64,000 bases of DNA from JBHHUI01 sp965248775 (GTDB taxonomy: Bacteria; Chloroflexota; Anaerolineae; Anaerolineales; JBHHUI01): contig OZ252150.1 of the NCBI GenBank assembly GCA_965248775.1, positions 6,076,001 through 6,140,000 of the forward strand, read 5' to 3'. The translations under genes and the position numbers were made by a program. Shown here one piece after another: positions 36,157 to 45,296 of the stretch. Position 1 is the first letter of the stretch. The number at the start of each line of letters is the position of its first letter. The notes beneath the pieces were generated by a model. It had not been told where the DNA came from, made no database searches, and saw only the letters and a list, made by a program, of their open reading frames with translations.

Positions 36157-37803
36157 ATGGACGACAACTTGTCGGTAAGCTCCGTACAGCGAAGGCAGTC
36201 GGGCACGATGGCGCGCCGCTCTACAGTGTACGCGCCGAACGGGGTTGTGGCGGCCAGCCAGCCACTGGCGGCGACGGCCGGGCTCGGCATTTTGCAGCGC
36301 GGTGGCAATGCGTTCGACGCGGCGGTCACAACGGCGGCCGTGCTTAACGTCGTCGAGCCGATGATGACCGGCATTGGCGGCGACATGTTCGCAATTTTCT
36401 GGCATGCGGGCGAAGAGCGTCTCGTCGGGCTAAACGCAAGTGGGCGCGCCGGCATCTTATCCACCCGAGAGCTGCTGGTCCAACGCGGCTATCGAAAAAT
36501 GCCTGAATCCGGTGCTGAAACGGTGACAGTACCGGGCGCGCTGCGCGGGTGGACGACGTTGCTTGAGCATTACGGCACGATCTCGCTTGCCGAAGCGCTC
36601 CAACCAGCGATCGAGCTTGCCGAGGGTGGCTTTCCAGTCTCCCCGGTGTTGGCGGAATTCTGGTGGCAAAAGCTAGAGACATTGCTTGCGTGCGATGAAG
36701 GAGCGCGTGCGACGTTTTTGATCGACGGCACGCGTGCGCCGCAAGCCGGGGAGTGGTTTGCGAATCCTGACTTCGCACGTACTCTTCGCCTGATCGCCGA
36801 AGGCGGGCCGGATGAGTTCTATCGCGGCCAGCTCGCCGAGCGCATGGTTAAACAGTTGGAAGAGTTGGGTGGGTTCCTCACACTGGACGATCTAAAGGCG
36901 CATACTGTGGATTGGGTGGAGCCTATCTCCGTGCCGTATCAAAACTACCGGGTTTGGGAACTTCCCCCAAACGGACAGGGGATCGCCTCCCTGGAAATGC
37001 TGCGCATTCTGGAGGCGTACGATCTGCCGGCCCTGGGACACAACTCGGCCAATTACCTGCATCATCTGATAGAAGCCAAGAAACTGGCCTTCGCCGACCT
37101 TGAGAAATTCGTCAGCGATCCGCAACATATGCGCGTGGCTACCGATGACCTTTTGAGCGACACGTTTATCGAAGGACGGCGGGAACTTCTCAATCCGAAC
37201 CGTGCTGCCACCAACCCGCCACCGGGCAACGTGGTTTCGGAGAGCGACACCACCTATTTCACAACAGCCGATGCGCAGGGAAACATGGTTTCCTTCATTA
37301 ATAGTCTGGCCGCCGCTTTTGGATCGGGGGTGGTTGTGCCCGGAACCGGCTTTGCGCTCCAAAGTCGTGGCGCCGGATTTACTTTGGAAGAAGACCACCC
37401 AAACTCGGTTGCCCCCGGAAAGCGACCGTTTCATACTATCATCCCTGCATTCGTTACCCGGACGGATAAACGGGGCTGGCAGCAGCCGTGGCTAAGTATG
37501 GGCGTGATGGGCGGGACGATGCAGCCTCAAGGGCACGTCCAGGTGCTGATCAATCTGGTCGATTTTGGCATGGACCCGCAGCAAGCCCTGGACGCCGCAC
37601 GGTTCCGCCACATGACAGACGCGCAAGTGGCCGTCGAATCGGCAGTCCCACAGGCGCAGCGCGAGCAGCTCCTTTCCATGGGTCACGAACTCGTGGATCC
37701 GAACCCTGTCTTCTTTGGTGGCGGTCAGTTGATCATGCGCATGGAGCGCGGATGGGCCGCCGCATCAGAACCGCGCATGGATGGCCTGGCGGCGGGACAG
37801 TAG
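36157..37803 (+). CDS. Gamma-glutamyltransferase (Ntn hydrolase)
   Basis: 548 residues. The large-subunit signatures are ILQRGGNAFDAAVTTA and TGIGGDMFAIFW. The autocatalytic cleavage site and nucleophile Thr are in SESDTTYFTTAD (normally TTH.S, so the His is Tyr here). The small subunit carries PGTGFALQSRGAGF and MGVMGGTMQPQGH. Family members hydrolyse or transfer gamma-glutamyl groups, or cleave cephalosporin side chains. No signal peptide is visible, so it is probably cytoplasmic. It is tightly linked to the CocE/NonD hydrolase, suggesting a joint role in amide or ester cleavage. Confidence 0.9.
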   Translation: MDDNLSVSSVQRRQSGTMARRSTVYAPNGVVAASQPLAATAGLGILQRGGNAFDAAVTTAAVLNVVEPMMTGIGGDMFAIFWHAGEERLVGLNASGRAGILSTRELLVQRGYRKMPESGAETVTVPGALRGWTTLLEHYGTISLAEALQPAIELAEGGFPVSPVLAEFWWQKLETLLACDEGARATFLIDGTRAPQAGEWFANPDFARTLRLIAEGGPDEFYRGQLAERMVKQLEELGGFLTLDDLKAHTVDWVEPISVPYQNYRVWELPPNGQGIASLEMLRILEAYDLPALGHNSANYLHHLIEAKKLAFADLEKFVSDPQHMRVATDDLLSDTFIEGRRELLNPNRAATNPPPGNVVSESDTTYFTTADAQGNMVSFINSLAAAFGSGVVVPGTGFALQSRGAGFTLEEDHPNSVAPGKRPFHTIIPAFVTRTDKRGWQQPWLSMGVMGGTMQPQGHVQVLINLVDFGMDPQQALDAARFRHMTDAQVAVESAVPQAQREQLLSMGHELVDPNPVFFGGGQLIMRMERGWAAASEPRMDGLAAGQ

Positions 37804-37810
37804 CCTGAGA

Positions 37811-38749
37811 CTAGGTCTCCCCGTCGTCCAGGCTCCACTCCCACCGGATTGTTTTGTCAGAGGGCCGAATCCTGTACCTCTTCCCGGCGGTGATGGGTAC
37901 GACGCGGGTTAGGTCGCCGACGGTATCGATGATATGGTTCACATACGCCGCCGGATCGTCCAACTCCGGTACCCAGCCGTTCCTGACTCTTTCTTCAAGC
38001 TTGGCCTCAAACGTGTAATTGCGAGGAATCGGGTAGTCCTGCATGTCCATGGGCCGGTAATGGATTGGGACGAGGTATTTCGGTCGCACATACTCGACCA
38101 GTTCTCTAAGCGGCTCCGGATCCCACCCATAGACTCCGGCGCGCTCCGTCCTGGACCAAGTGCCCCAGCCGGTCTTCATGTGGAACAGGTAGTCCACCTT
38201 GCCCCGAAGTCGCTCCATTTCGGGATAGGGCGCCCAGATGTCTGCCGTGTGATAAAAACTCAGTCCGCTGACCGTATCCTTGATGAAATAGCCGATTGAG
38301 GGGACATCCGGGCTTGGGGTTTCGCCGGCCTCAACGCCTTCGACCTTGAGACGCTCCAAGCTTAGCTCAACTGGATCGGGAAACGATCTCTCCGGGTCGT
38401 TTCGATACTTGGGATAAAGAATCTCGAGATCGCCCTCCTGAACAAATGAAAGTGGATCCACCCAGTTCCAGACGGCGAGGCGATACATCTTCTCTACCGG
38501 CTGCGCCGGAGTTTCGCATCCCACGTTGACGATTAGCTTCTTGAACCGATCGCCGACGCAAAGCTTTTTCAGCGTTTCGGGATGGTAATGGTCGAAGTGT
38601 TCCTGGGTACAGAAGACGTAGTCGAATTTGGGTACTTCCGGCTCGAAGTAGGGGTCAATGACTAATCTGGTATCGCCAACTGATAACTCAACGGTCGCAC
38701 AGCCGTACCATAGGAACGAGTGTTCTTCCGATTTTTCGTTGTCACTCAC
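37811..38749 (-). CDS. Metallo-beta-lactamase-fold hydrolase (UlaG-like)
   Basis: 312 residues. The N-terminal strand region FLWYGCATVELSVGDTRLVI, then DPYFEPEVP, and the metal motif QEHFDHYHPETL (HxxxDH variant, E-H-F-D-H) fit MBL-fold lactonases or hydrolases. Later blocks FYHTADIWAPYPEMERL and PIHYRPMDMQDY supply further Asp/His ligands. It converges with the gamma-glutamyltransferase gene with 7 bp between the stops. The PhyH 3 gene lies just upstream in the same direction (9 bp), so the pair probably forms an operon. Confidence 0.85.
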   Translation of the reverse strand: MSDNEKSEEHSFLWYGCATVELSVGDTRLVIDPYFEPEVPKFDYVFCTQEHFDHYHPETLKKLCVGDRFKKLIVNVGCETPAQPVEKMYRLAVWNWVDPLSFVQEGDLEILYPKYRNDPERSFPDPVELSLERLKVEGVEAGETPSPDVPSIGYFIKDTVSGLSFYHTADIWAPYPEMERLRGKVDYLFHMKTGWGTWSRTERAGVYGWDPEPLRELVEYVRPKYLVPIHYRPMDMQDYPIPRNYTFEAKLEERVRNGWVPELDDPAAYVNHIIDTVGDLTRVVPITAGKRYRIRPSDKTIRWEWSLDDGET

Positions 38750-38758
38750 AGTGCCCTC

Positions 38759-39619
38759 CTAGTTTTCCGCGCCCGATACAGGCTTTTCCAGCCGCGTCTG
38801 AATCTCGAAAATAGATTCCGACCGGTCAAGCCCGGGCAATGGGATGCGAACCGGAACTGCCTCCAATCGGGGCTCAAGCGTTGGCTCGCCGCGCACTATA
38901 GTTGAAGTGAAGGTATCCCAATCGCCAATCCCCGCCAGCGGCCACGTGTCATTCGCGCAATATTCGTAAAACAGCAAACGACGGTCGCCGCCGGATGTGT
39001 TTGGTGACGAGGCGTGCAGCACCCGTGTATGGTGGACGGACACTCCACCAGCTTTCAGCTCGATCGGAACCACATCGTCCAGAGAAAAAGCAGCATCGGT
39101 CACAGCAGCAACGAACACACCGTTCTGATGGTGACTGTGGATCGAGCCTTTGTGTGAACCGGGAATCATCAATAGTGGGCCGTTTTCCATCGTTATATCG
39201 TCGACGGCGATGCCAAGGGTCAAAATGCTGTCATTCGTATGGGGAATGAATGCCCAATCTTGGTGCCATTCCACGGCGCTGCCGCCCCCGGACGATTTCA
39301 TATTCAGCTTGTTACTGTTGATGCGAATGCTGGAGCCGAGCAACTGCTCAACGATATCGAGAATACGTTTGTCGCGTAGAAAACGCGCGTAAAATGGGTG
39401 ATGACTTGCCGGGTTTTTGATGCGGCGCAGGCGGGGGGTTTCTGCGGTGTGGCTCGGTTCAAGGTCAAAAACATCATCGTTTTCCGTGAGCAGCCGCGAT
39501 TTCTCGACAAATTCGTCGGTAACCCGTCGCAGTTCGGCCACCTCTTCGGCTGTGAGAACCCCTTCGACTGCCAGATAGCCATTGGTGTGGTAAGAGTCAG
39601 CTTGCTGTTGGGTGAGCAT
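38759..39619 (-). CDS. Phytanoyl-CoA dioxygenase (PhyH) family protein 3
   Basis: 286 residues. The iron ligands are in VEWHQDWAFIPH (HxD) and HHTRVLHASSPN (distal His), and the Arg is in GDRRLLFYEY. It is closely similar to PhyH 4 at 48123-48992 over its whole length (TAEEVAELRRVTDEFVEKSR, LRRIKNPA, LVRIPLPG). The start MLTQQQADSYH aligns with the start of that paralogue and has GGAG 6 bases upstream. Together with PhyH 4 it brackets the lar/molybdo-enzyme block. Confidence 0.9.
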   Translation of the reverse strand: MLTQQQADSYHTNGYLAVEGVLTAEEVAELRRVTDEFVEKSRLLTENDDVFDLEPSHTAETPRLRRIKNPASHHPFYARFLRDKRILDIVEQLLGSSIRINSNKLNMKSSGGGSAVEWHQDWAFIPHTNDSILTLGIAVDDITMENGPLLMIPGSHKGSIHSHHQNGVFVAAVTDAAFSLDDVVPIELKAGGVSVHHTRVLHASSPNTSGGDRRLLFYEYCANDTWPLAGIGDWDTFTSTIVRGEPTLEPRLEAVPVRIPLPGLDRSESIFEIQTRLEKPVSGAEN

Positions 39620-39906
39620 TGTCTCCATCTCCCTTACACGAATATAAGAATCTGCGAACGAATTGGGTGCGACCCGGTGGGTACTCAGACCTGAATAGAT
39701 AATGAGAACGTTATCGCCAAAGGCTCTCTTTGACATACATGATACAATGCATATTATATATTTGATCTGCTTTGCGTGCATTGAGATCAAGAGACTCGGG
39801 GCTCAGCCAGATTGTACAACCTACAGGGAGCGCTACATGAATTCGCAGGCGCTTTCGTGACCTGCAAATGCTGCATACGGGGCCAGAACCCAGGAGGCCA
39901 AAAAAA

Positions 39907-41202
39907 ATGACTAACAAAACCATTAAACTACCGTGGGGCTCGTGGTATATGGATACGGAGCTAGACCTGGAGGTTCCTCAAAACTGGGACATCCACTCGA
40001 CGGCGATGGCAGGCCCTTTCGATTTCTCGGATGATGATATTGAAACGGCCTTCCAGAATCCAATTGGTACCGAGCGCATCGCAAAACTAGCAGAGGGCAA
40101 GAAGACTGTGGTTATCGCAACGGATGATCACACGCGTCCCACGCCAACCGGCAAGCTGATACGGTACATAACTAAAGAATTATATGAGGCAGGCATCAAA
40201 CAAGAAGATATAACCATAATCATGTCCTTCGGCGCCCACCGGGCGTTGTCCCGCATCGAATTAAAAATGAAGCTGGGCGAGGACATTGTCGACAACTTCA
40301 AAGTCTACAATCATAATTGTTACGAAAATCTAATCGATTTGGGAACAACTTCCCATGGCGCGCCCATTCATATAAACCGGATGTTTTACGAGGCCGACCT
40401 GAAAATTGGAGTCGGCTTGATCGTGCAGCATCCGATTGCCGGCTTTGGCGCGGGCGGAAAAATCGTGCAGCCTGGCGTCAGCGGAATCGACACCCTCGAC
40501 AAGACACACACGCCGGCGGCGGATGGAGTTACCGGCGCAATCCTGAATATGAAAAATAAATTCCGTGACGAGATCGAAGAGATCGCCAAGATTGCCGGCC
40601 TAGATGTGATCGTAAATGTCCTGGCCCGTTCTCACACAGAGCTGGCGGGCCTGGTCGTCGGAGACTTCATTGAGGCCCATCGAGTGGGTGTGGACCTGGC
40701 CCGGGAGGTCTACGCAACGCAACTGGATTTCGAAGGCGAAGTAGACCTGGCAATCTGTAACAACTACCCGTTTGATCTGGATGTGATACAGATCATCCGG
40801 GCGCTCAATCCTTTTGCGATGGGCGATGCAAATCTCGTACGCGAAGGTGGAACGATCGTGATGTGCGCGGCGGCTCCCGAAGGCGGCGGGTTCCACTTCA
40901 TGAGCAGTAAGGGTGGCCGATTGTTCCGGACCTTGGACGATTTTTCAAAGACCGGGCGCATATTAGCTAATCGAAAAGTGTACGTCTTCTCGCCCAACTT
41001 ATCCCCTACGGATGTACGGGACTATGTGCCCCATGCAACGCTATTCAAGAGATGGGAAGATGTTGTTGCTCAAATTCAGAGCGACAGCGGCCAGCAGCCA
41101 CTCAAAACCGTTGTCTTCCCCTACGGGCCGATGCAGATCATCCACAGGATAGGCGAGGGAGCAGCCCAGCCAGTAGAAGGCGCCGTTCCCGTGCATGCCT
41201 AG
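39907..41202 (+). CDS. larA: LarA-family nickel-pincer-nucleotide-dependent racemase/epimerase
   Basis: 431 residues. Conserved LarA features are VVIATDDHTRPTPTGK, the His in SFGAHRALSRIE, and the cofactor-tethering Lys in GFGAGGKIVQPGVSGI followed by a His in DKTHTPA. LarA interconverts D- and L-lactate using a Ni-SCS pincer nucleotide; relatives act on malate, phenyllactate, hydroxyglutarate or sugar acids, so lactate is not certain here. AGGAGG lies 10 bases before ATG 39907. LarE, LarB and LarC, needed for the cofactor, are encoded downstream in the same direction. The C-terminus (HRIGEGAAQPVEGAVPVHA) seems slightly extended. Confidence 0.92.
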   Translation: MTNKTIKLPWGSWYMDTELDLEVPQNWDIHSTAMAGPFDFSDDDIETAFQNPIGTERIAKLAEGKKTVVIATDDHTRPTPTGKLIRYITKELYEAGIKQEDITIIMSFGAHRALSRIELKMKLGEDIVDNFKVYNHNCYENLIDLGTTSHGAPIHINRMFYEADLKIGVGLIVQHPIAGFGAGGKIVQPGVSGIDTLDKTHTPAADGVTGAILNMKNKFRDEIEEIAKIAGLDVIVNVLARSHTELAGLVVGDFIEAHRVGVDLAREVYATQLDFEGEVDLAICNNYPFDLDVIQIIRALNPFAMGDANLVREGGTIVMCAAAPEGGGFHFMSSKGGRLFRTLDDFSKTGRILANRKVYVFSPNLSPTDVRDYVPHATLFKRWEDVVAQIQSDSGQQPLKTVVFPYGPMQIIHRIGEGAAQPVEGAVPVHA

Positions 41203-41295
41203 CCCACGTTTGAGTCCGACCAGGAACCAAGCCCAAACGATTAACCAGCTGCTAAACATCACTCAAGAATAACGCAGTTGATGGACGGCAAATAA

Positions 41296-41335
41296 GAAAT
41301 TGAGTGTGTGGGACATGCACCGCACGCTCAATTTC
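41296..41335 (+). promoter_or_regulatory. Strong RNA hairpin between larA and the molybdo-enzyme gene
   Basis: GAAATTGAGTGTGTGG (41296-41311) can pair along its full length with CCGCACGCTCAATTTC (41320-41335), with two G-U pairs and an 8-base loop. No T-run follows, so this is more likely a stability, attenuation or processing element than a full terminator. It lies in the 188-bp gap inside the block. Confidence 0.5.
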
Positions 41336-41390
41336 GGCATTCTGATAACCGAGCAACGTAAGTCCCACGCCTCACGGAAAGGTCTCGAAT

Positions 41391-43718
41391 ATGCTCCCGC
41401 ACGAAAAGCTCGCTAAACTGCTTCCAGCCGCAAAACCGGTCTCAAGGCTGCTGGTGGGAAGTAATGGGCACGCGCCCCCGGACACGCTCTCGGTTGAGGA
41501 GAAAATTCTCACGACATGCACAATCGACTGTGGGGGGCGCTGCCCGCTCGATGTCGAAGTAAAAGATGGCGTGATCCAAAAGATCAAAGCGCACATCGAT
41601 GGAGAAATACCGCCGCTGCATGGCTGCGTGCGCGGCTACAGTCACCATCACAAAGCCTACGCTCCGGACCGGCTTAAGTACCCATTGAAGAGAGTAGGGG
41701 AAAGAGGTCGCGGTAGATATCGGCGCATCTCGTGGGACGAAGCGTTAGATGAAGTTGCTGCGGAGATGCTCAGGGTCAAGGAGCAGTATGGCCCAAATTC
41801 GATATTTGAGGCTGCCTACAACGGAGGCAATGGCTGCGTGGCGCACCTGACGGACTGGGGCGGCGCGCTCTATCGGCTACTTAATCACTTTGGCGGTTGC
41901 ACACGCTTTGGAACTTATACGTCGCAAGAAGGCGCCCGCTGGGCGTCGAGCTTTATGTATGGAATCACCGATGGCAACGACAGTAACAGCGCTGCCGATC
42001 TGATTAATTCAAATCTGATCATACTTTGGGGGCATAATCCGTCCGAGACTCGCTTCGGTTCCGGCACCATGTACCACTTCCAGGAGGCCAAGAAGAAGGG
42101 CGTACGGATTGTGGTCATTGATCCCTGTAAGACCATGACCATCAGCGCATTGAAGGCCGAATGGATTCCCATTAGACCGAGTACCGATACTGCCATGCTA
42201 GTGGCTATGGCGTACGTATTGATCAGCGAGGACTTGTACGACAAAGACTTTGTGGATCGACTGGTCTTTGGATTCGATAAGTACCGACGGTACGTCTTGG
42301 GAGAACAGGATGGCGTACCCAAGACTCCCGAATGGGCTGCTGCAATAACGGGTGTGCCGGCGGGAACTATTACTCAATTGGCGCGAGACTACGTCGGCTT
42401 GAAGCCGGCGGCGTTGATACAAGGATGGGCACCGGGCCGCACGACAAACGGATCGCAATATCACCGCGCTGCGATTGCCCTGCAAGCGATCTCCGGAAAC
42501 ATCGGGCTGAAGGGCGGAGGCGGTTCGTGTGAGGGCCTCGAATTGATCGGTATGAAACATCCTGTTGTGGCAGCGGCGCAAAAAGGCAGCAAGCTGCGGC
42601 AGGGCGGCCCCGGCGTCGAGATCACTAACGGAACCTGGGCGCAGGCGGTTCTGCGTGGCAAAGCAGGCGGGTATCCCAGCGACATAAAAATGATTTATGT
42701 CATGGGTCACAATATCCTCGTCCAGCGTCAGAATACGATCAGGGGCGTCAAGGCGTTCAAAAAGGTCCAGTTTGTCGTGTGTCACGAACATTTCCTTACG
42801 CCGACGGCGAGATACTCCGATATCCTGCTGCCGGCAACTACCAACCTGGAGCGCAACGACGTCGCATTTCCCTGGGGCAAAGGGAGCTATGCGATTTATG
42901 CCAATAAGATCATCGACCCACTTTGGGATACGAAGAGTGATCTGGATATCATTAATATGCTGGCCAAGAAGCTCGGCGTGACCGAATATAAGCAACAGAC
43001 AGAGGAGGAGCTTTTGATAGAGTTCTTCGAAGGCTCTGTGCTCAACGAGTTTACTACCTACGAGGAACTCAAGGAACAAGGTTTGGTCCGCTGGGACCCT
43101 GAGGAACCCAAAATTGCTTTCGAAGAAGAAGTCGAAGACTCCGAGAACCATCCCTTCCCCACGCCTTCGGGCAAAATCGAGATCTTCTCCCAGAAACTGG
43201 AGAACTTTGACTTCGATACTGCCGACCATTCCGGTGTGACGCCGAAATACAAACACCTGCCAATGATTCCGACATATATGGAAAATGAGGATCTGCCGAC
43301 GAGTCCACGAGCGAAAAAATATCCGCTGCAGTTGATCACGCCGCATTCAAGATATCGGGTTCACTCGCAGTTTGTAAATATCCCTCGGGTCGCCAAGTCC
43401 GACAATCAGGGGATTTGGATGAGCCCGGCTGAAGCGGAGCGTCGCAACATAAAGAACGGCGACCTAATTAAAATCTTCAACGATCGCGGTGCGATTCTTG
43501 GTAACGCCAATGTAACGAATGGGATCATGGACGGTGTTATACGCGCTTATAACGGGGGGTGGTACGACCCTGATGAGGATGGCGTCGATCGCGGTGGCTG
43601 CGTCAATGTGCTGATCAACGACGAGCTCACCGCAAATGACGGGGTACCCAACTTTAATACCTGCCTTGTCGAAGTCGTGAAAGAGGAAAAGGCACGAGAT
43701 GTCATCACATATCGATGA
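41391..43718 (+). CDS. Molybdopterin oxidoreductase (DMSO-reductase family)
   Basis: 775 residues. The N-terminal iron-sulfur motif is C-x3-C-x3-C (TTCTIDCGGRCPLDVEVKDG) with a fourth Cys in LHGCVRGYSHH. The molybdopterin domains include SNLIILWGHNPSETRFGSG and RIVVIDPCKT, with the C-terminal LQLITPHSRYRVHSQFVN. A Ser or Thr in RFGTYTSQEGAR is the likely Mo-ligand position, as in DmsA-type enzymes. No twin-arginine signal is visible, so the enzyme is probably cytoplasmic. No iron-sulfur or membrane subunit follows; the next genes are a TorD-type chaperone and fdhD. The substrate is unknown. Confidence 0.9.
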   Translation: MLPHEKLAKLLPAAKPVSRLLVGSNGHAPPDTLSVEEKILTTCTIDCGGRCPLDVEVKDGVIQKIKAHIDGEIPPLHGCVRGYSHHHKAYAPDRLKYPLKRVGERGRGRYRRISWDEALDEVAAEMLRVKEQYGPNSIFEAAYNGGNGCVAHLTDWGGALYRLLNHFGGCTRFGTYTSQEGARWASSFMYGITDGNDSNSAADLINSNLIILWGHNPSETRFGSGTMYHFQEAKKKGVRIVVIDPCKTMTISALKAEWIPIRPSTDTAMLVAMAYVLISEDLYDKDFVDRLVFGFDKYRRYVLGEQDGVPKTPEWAAAITGVPAGTITQLARDYVGLKPAALIQGWAPGRTTNGSQYHRAAIALQAISGNIGLKGGGGSCEGLELIGMKHPVVAAAQKGSKLRQGGPGVEITNGTWAQAVLRGKAGGYPSDIKMIYVMGHNILVQRQNTIRGVKAFKKVQFVVCHEHFLTPTARYSDILLPATTNLERNDVAFPWGKGSYAIYANKIIDPLWDTKSDLDIINMLAKKLGVTEYKQQTEEELLIEFFEGSVLNEFTTYEELKEQGLVRWDPEEPKIAFEEEVEDSENHPFPTPSGKIEIFSQKLENFDFDTADHSGVTPKYKHLPMIPTYMENEDLPTSPRAKKYPLQLITPHSRYRVHSQFVNIPRVAKSDNQGIWMSPAEAERRNIKNGDLIKIFNDRGAILGNANVTNGIMDGVIRAYNGGWYDPDEDGVDRGGCVNVLINDELTANDGVPNFNTCLVEVVKEEKARDVITYR

Positions 43719-44364
43719 GCTAAAATGGGCCAACAAGCAGCGAGCCCAAATGTACACCTTTTTCTCCAGAATTTATTTCGAGGAGGTAAATAAAGAGTCA
43801 TTAGGCCAACTTCAACAAGGGACCTCGCAGATTTACTTTGAAGATTCTGAGCTTGCTAACGGCTATGAGAAGCTCAAAGCGAGTGTCGAACAGGTTGCAA
43901 GCGACGAAGATAATCTTGATGAGTTGGCGGCCGATTATGCGTCCCTATTTCTTGGAATTGGCAGGCGTCCGGCCCATCCCTATGAATCCGTATACTTGAG
44001 TAATGACAAGATAGCTATGCGCGAGCCGTACCAAGCGGTGTCGAAGATATATCAGGAGGAGGGACTGTCAGTTTCGGACGAAGTGAAAGAGCCCGAAGAT
44101 CATGTGGCTCTTGAATTTGAATTCATGGCTTATATGTGTCAGAGAATGGATGCTGCCCTCGCGAAGAATGATACCGTCGAGGCAGCAAGGATTCTCGAGG
44201 TTCAGCGGAATTTTTCTCGGGAGCATCTTGCATCCTGGATTCCGGCGTTCTGCAACGACATTGCTAATGGATCCGCCAAGTTCGACTTCTACGCGGCTAT
44301 CGCGACGCTCACCGAACGCTTGGTCACGCTCGACGGGGAATACTTGGCTACGGCAGAAATATAG
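43699..44364 (+). CDS. TorD/DmsD-family molybdo-enzyme chaperone
   Basis: 221 residues, all-helical composition, with the family pattern ADYASLFLGIGRRPAHPYES and VYLSNDKIAMREPYQAV, then EPEDHVALEFEFMAYMCQRM. TorD proteins bind the apo-molybdo-enzyme and help load the bis-MGD cofactor. The first 20 bp overlap the end of the oxidoreductase gene, so translation is coupled and the client is almost certainly that protein. Confidence 0.9.
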   Translation: MSSHIDELKWANKQRAQMYTFFSRIYFEEVNKESLGQLQQGTSQIYFEDSELANGYEKLKASVEQVASDEDNLDELAADYASLFLGIGRRPAHPYESVYLSNDKIAMREPYQAVSKIYQEEGLSVSDEVKEPEDHVALEFEFMAYMCQRMDAALAKNDTVEAARILEVQRNFSREHLASWIPAFCNDIANGSAKFDFYAAIATLTERLVTLDGEYLATAEI

Positions 44365-44408
44365 CCTCGGCTCTTCCCAAACATCCTCACAAGGATAGCC
44401 CTAGGACC

Positions 44409-45239
44409 ATGCCCGACGGAACTGTTCATTTTCGCTACGACGTCTACGATGGCGCGTGGCGTCAGATTGACGCCGAAGTGATCGAAGAAGGTTTCGTGAC
44501 GATGTTCGTCAACGGTCAAGAGTTGGCGACTCTCATGTGTTCCCCGCATGATCCGGCGCAGCTTGCGATCGGGTTCCTTGCGAACGAAGAGTTTATTTCC
44601 GGGATTGACGAAATCGAAGACGCGCACGTGTGCCAAGCCGGTGACTGTGTGGATATCTGGCTATCGCATTCAGTATGGGGCCAGCCCCGGCGAAAGATTA
44701 TCACCTCTGGCTGCGGCGGCGGGCTCACATTCTCCGATCTGGCTGCGCACCGGGAGCCCCTTCGCAATGACTGCACGGTCGATCCGCTCTTGATCGGCGA
44801 TTGGATGAGCCAACTGCAAACGCACGACAGTCTTTATGCACGGGCGCGAGGCGTACATACCTCTGCACTCAGCGATGGGGAACGACTCGTCGTTATCGCC
44901 GAAGATATAGGCCGGCACAACACGATTGACAGATTGCACGGCGAATGCCTGCGCCGGGGCATCGATCCGCACGGGATGATATTGCTCGCGACCGGTCGAG
45001 TCTCTTCTGAAATGATCAACAAGGCAGTTAAAATGGGCTGTCCGATTGTGGCCTCCCGCACCTCCCCCACAAGCATCTCGGTCGGCCTGGCGCGTGAATG
45101 GAATATCACGCTGTGTGGTTATGTGCGCCGTCGCCGAATGAATGTGTACGCGCATCCTGAACGCTTGCTGCCCGCCGAAACCGCCACAGTTCGCGCCGAG
45201 TACGATGCCGTGGACATAAAGGTGGATGTCCTGGATTGA
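44409..45239 (+). CDS. fdhD: FdhD-family sulfurtransferase for molybdo-enzyme maturation
   Basis: 276 residues. LATLMCSPHDPAQLAIGFLA, the cysteine loop in KIITSGCGGGLTF, then AEDIGRHNTIDRLHGECL and LLATGRVSSEMINKAVKMGC identify FdhD. In E. coli FdhD moves sulfur from IscS to the molybdenum cofactor of formate dehydrogenase through a CxxC loop; here the second Cys is replaced (CGGG). The position after the chaperone gene suggests that it serves the adjacent oxidoreductase. It begins 44 bp after torD. Confidence 0.9.
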   Translation: MPDGTVHFRYDVYDGAWRQIDAEVIEEGFVTMFVNGQELATLMCSPHDPAQLAIGFLANEEFISGIDEIEDAHVCQAGDCVDIWLSHSVWGQPRRKIITSGCGGGLTFSDLAAHREPLRNDCTVDPLLIGDWMSQLQTHDSLYARARGVHTSALSDGERLVVIAEDIGRHNTIDRLHGECLRRGIDPHGMILLATGRVSSEMINKAVKMGCPIVASRTSPTSISVGLAREWNITLCGYVRRRRMNVYAHPERLLPAETATVRAEYDAVDIKVDVLD

Positions 45240-45296
45240 TAACGTTAGTAGAGAGAGGATTCCCAAAAAATTGGGTGTCCGTAAAAGGAACTTCGA

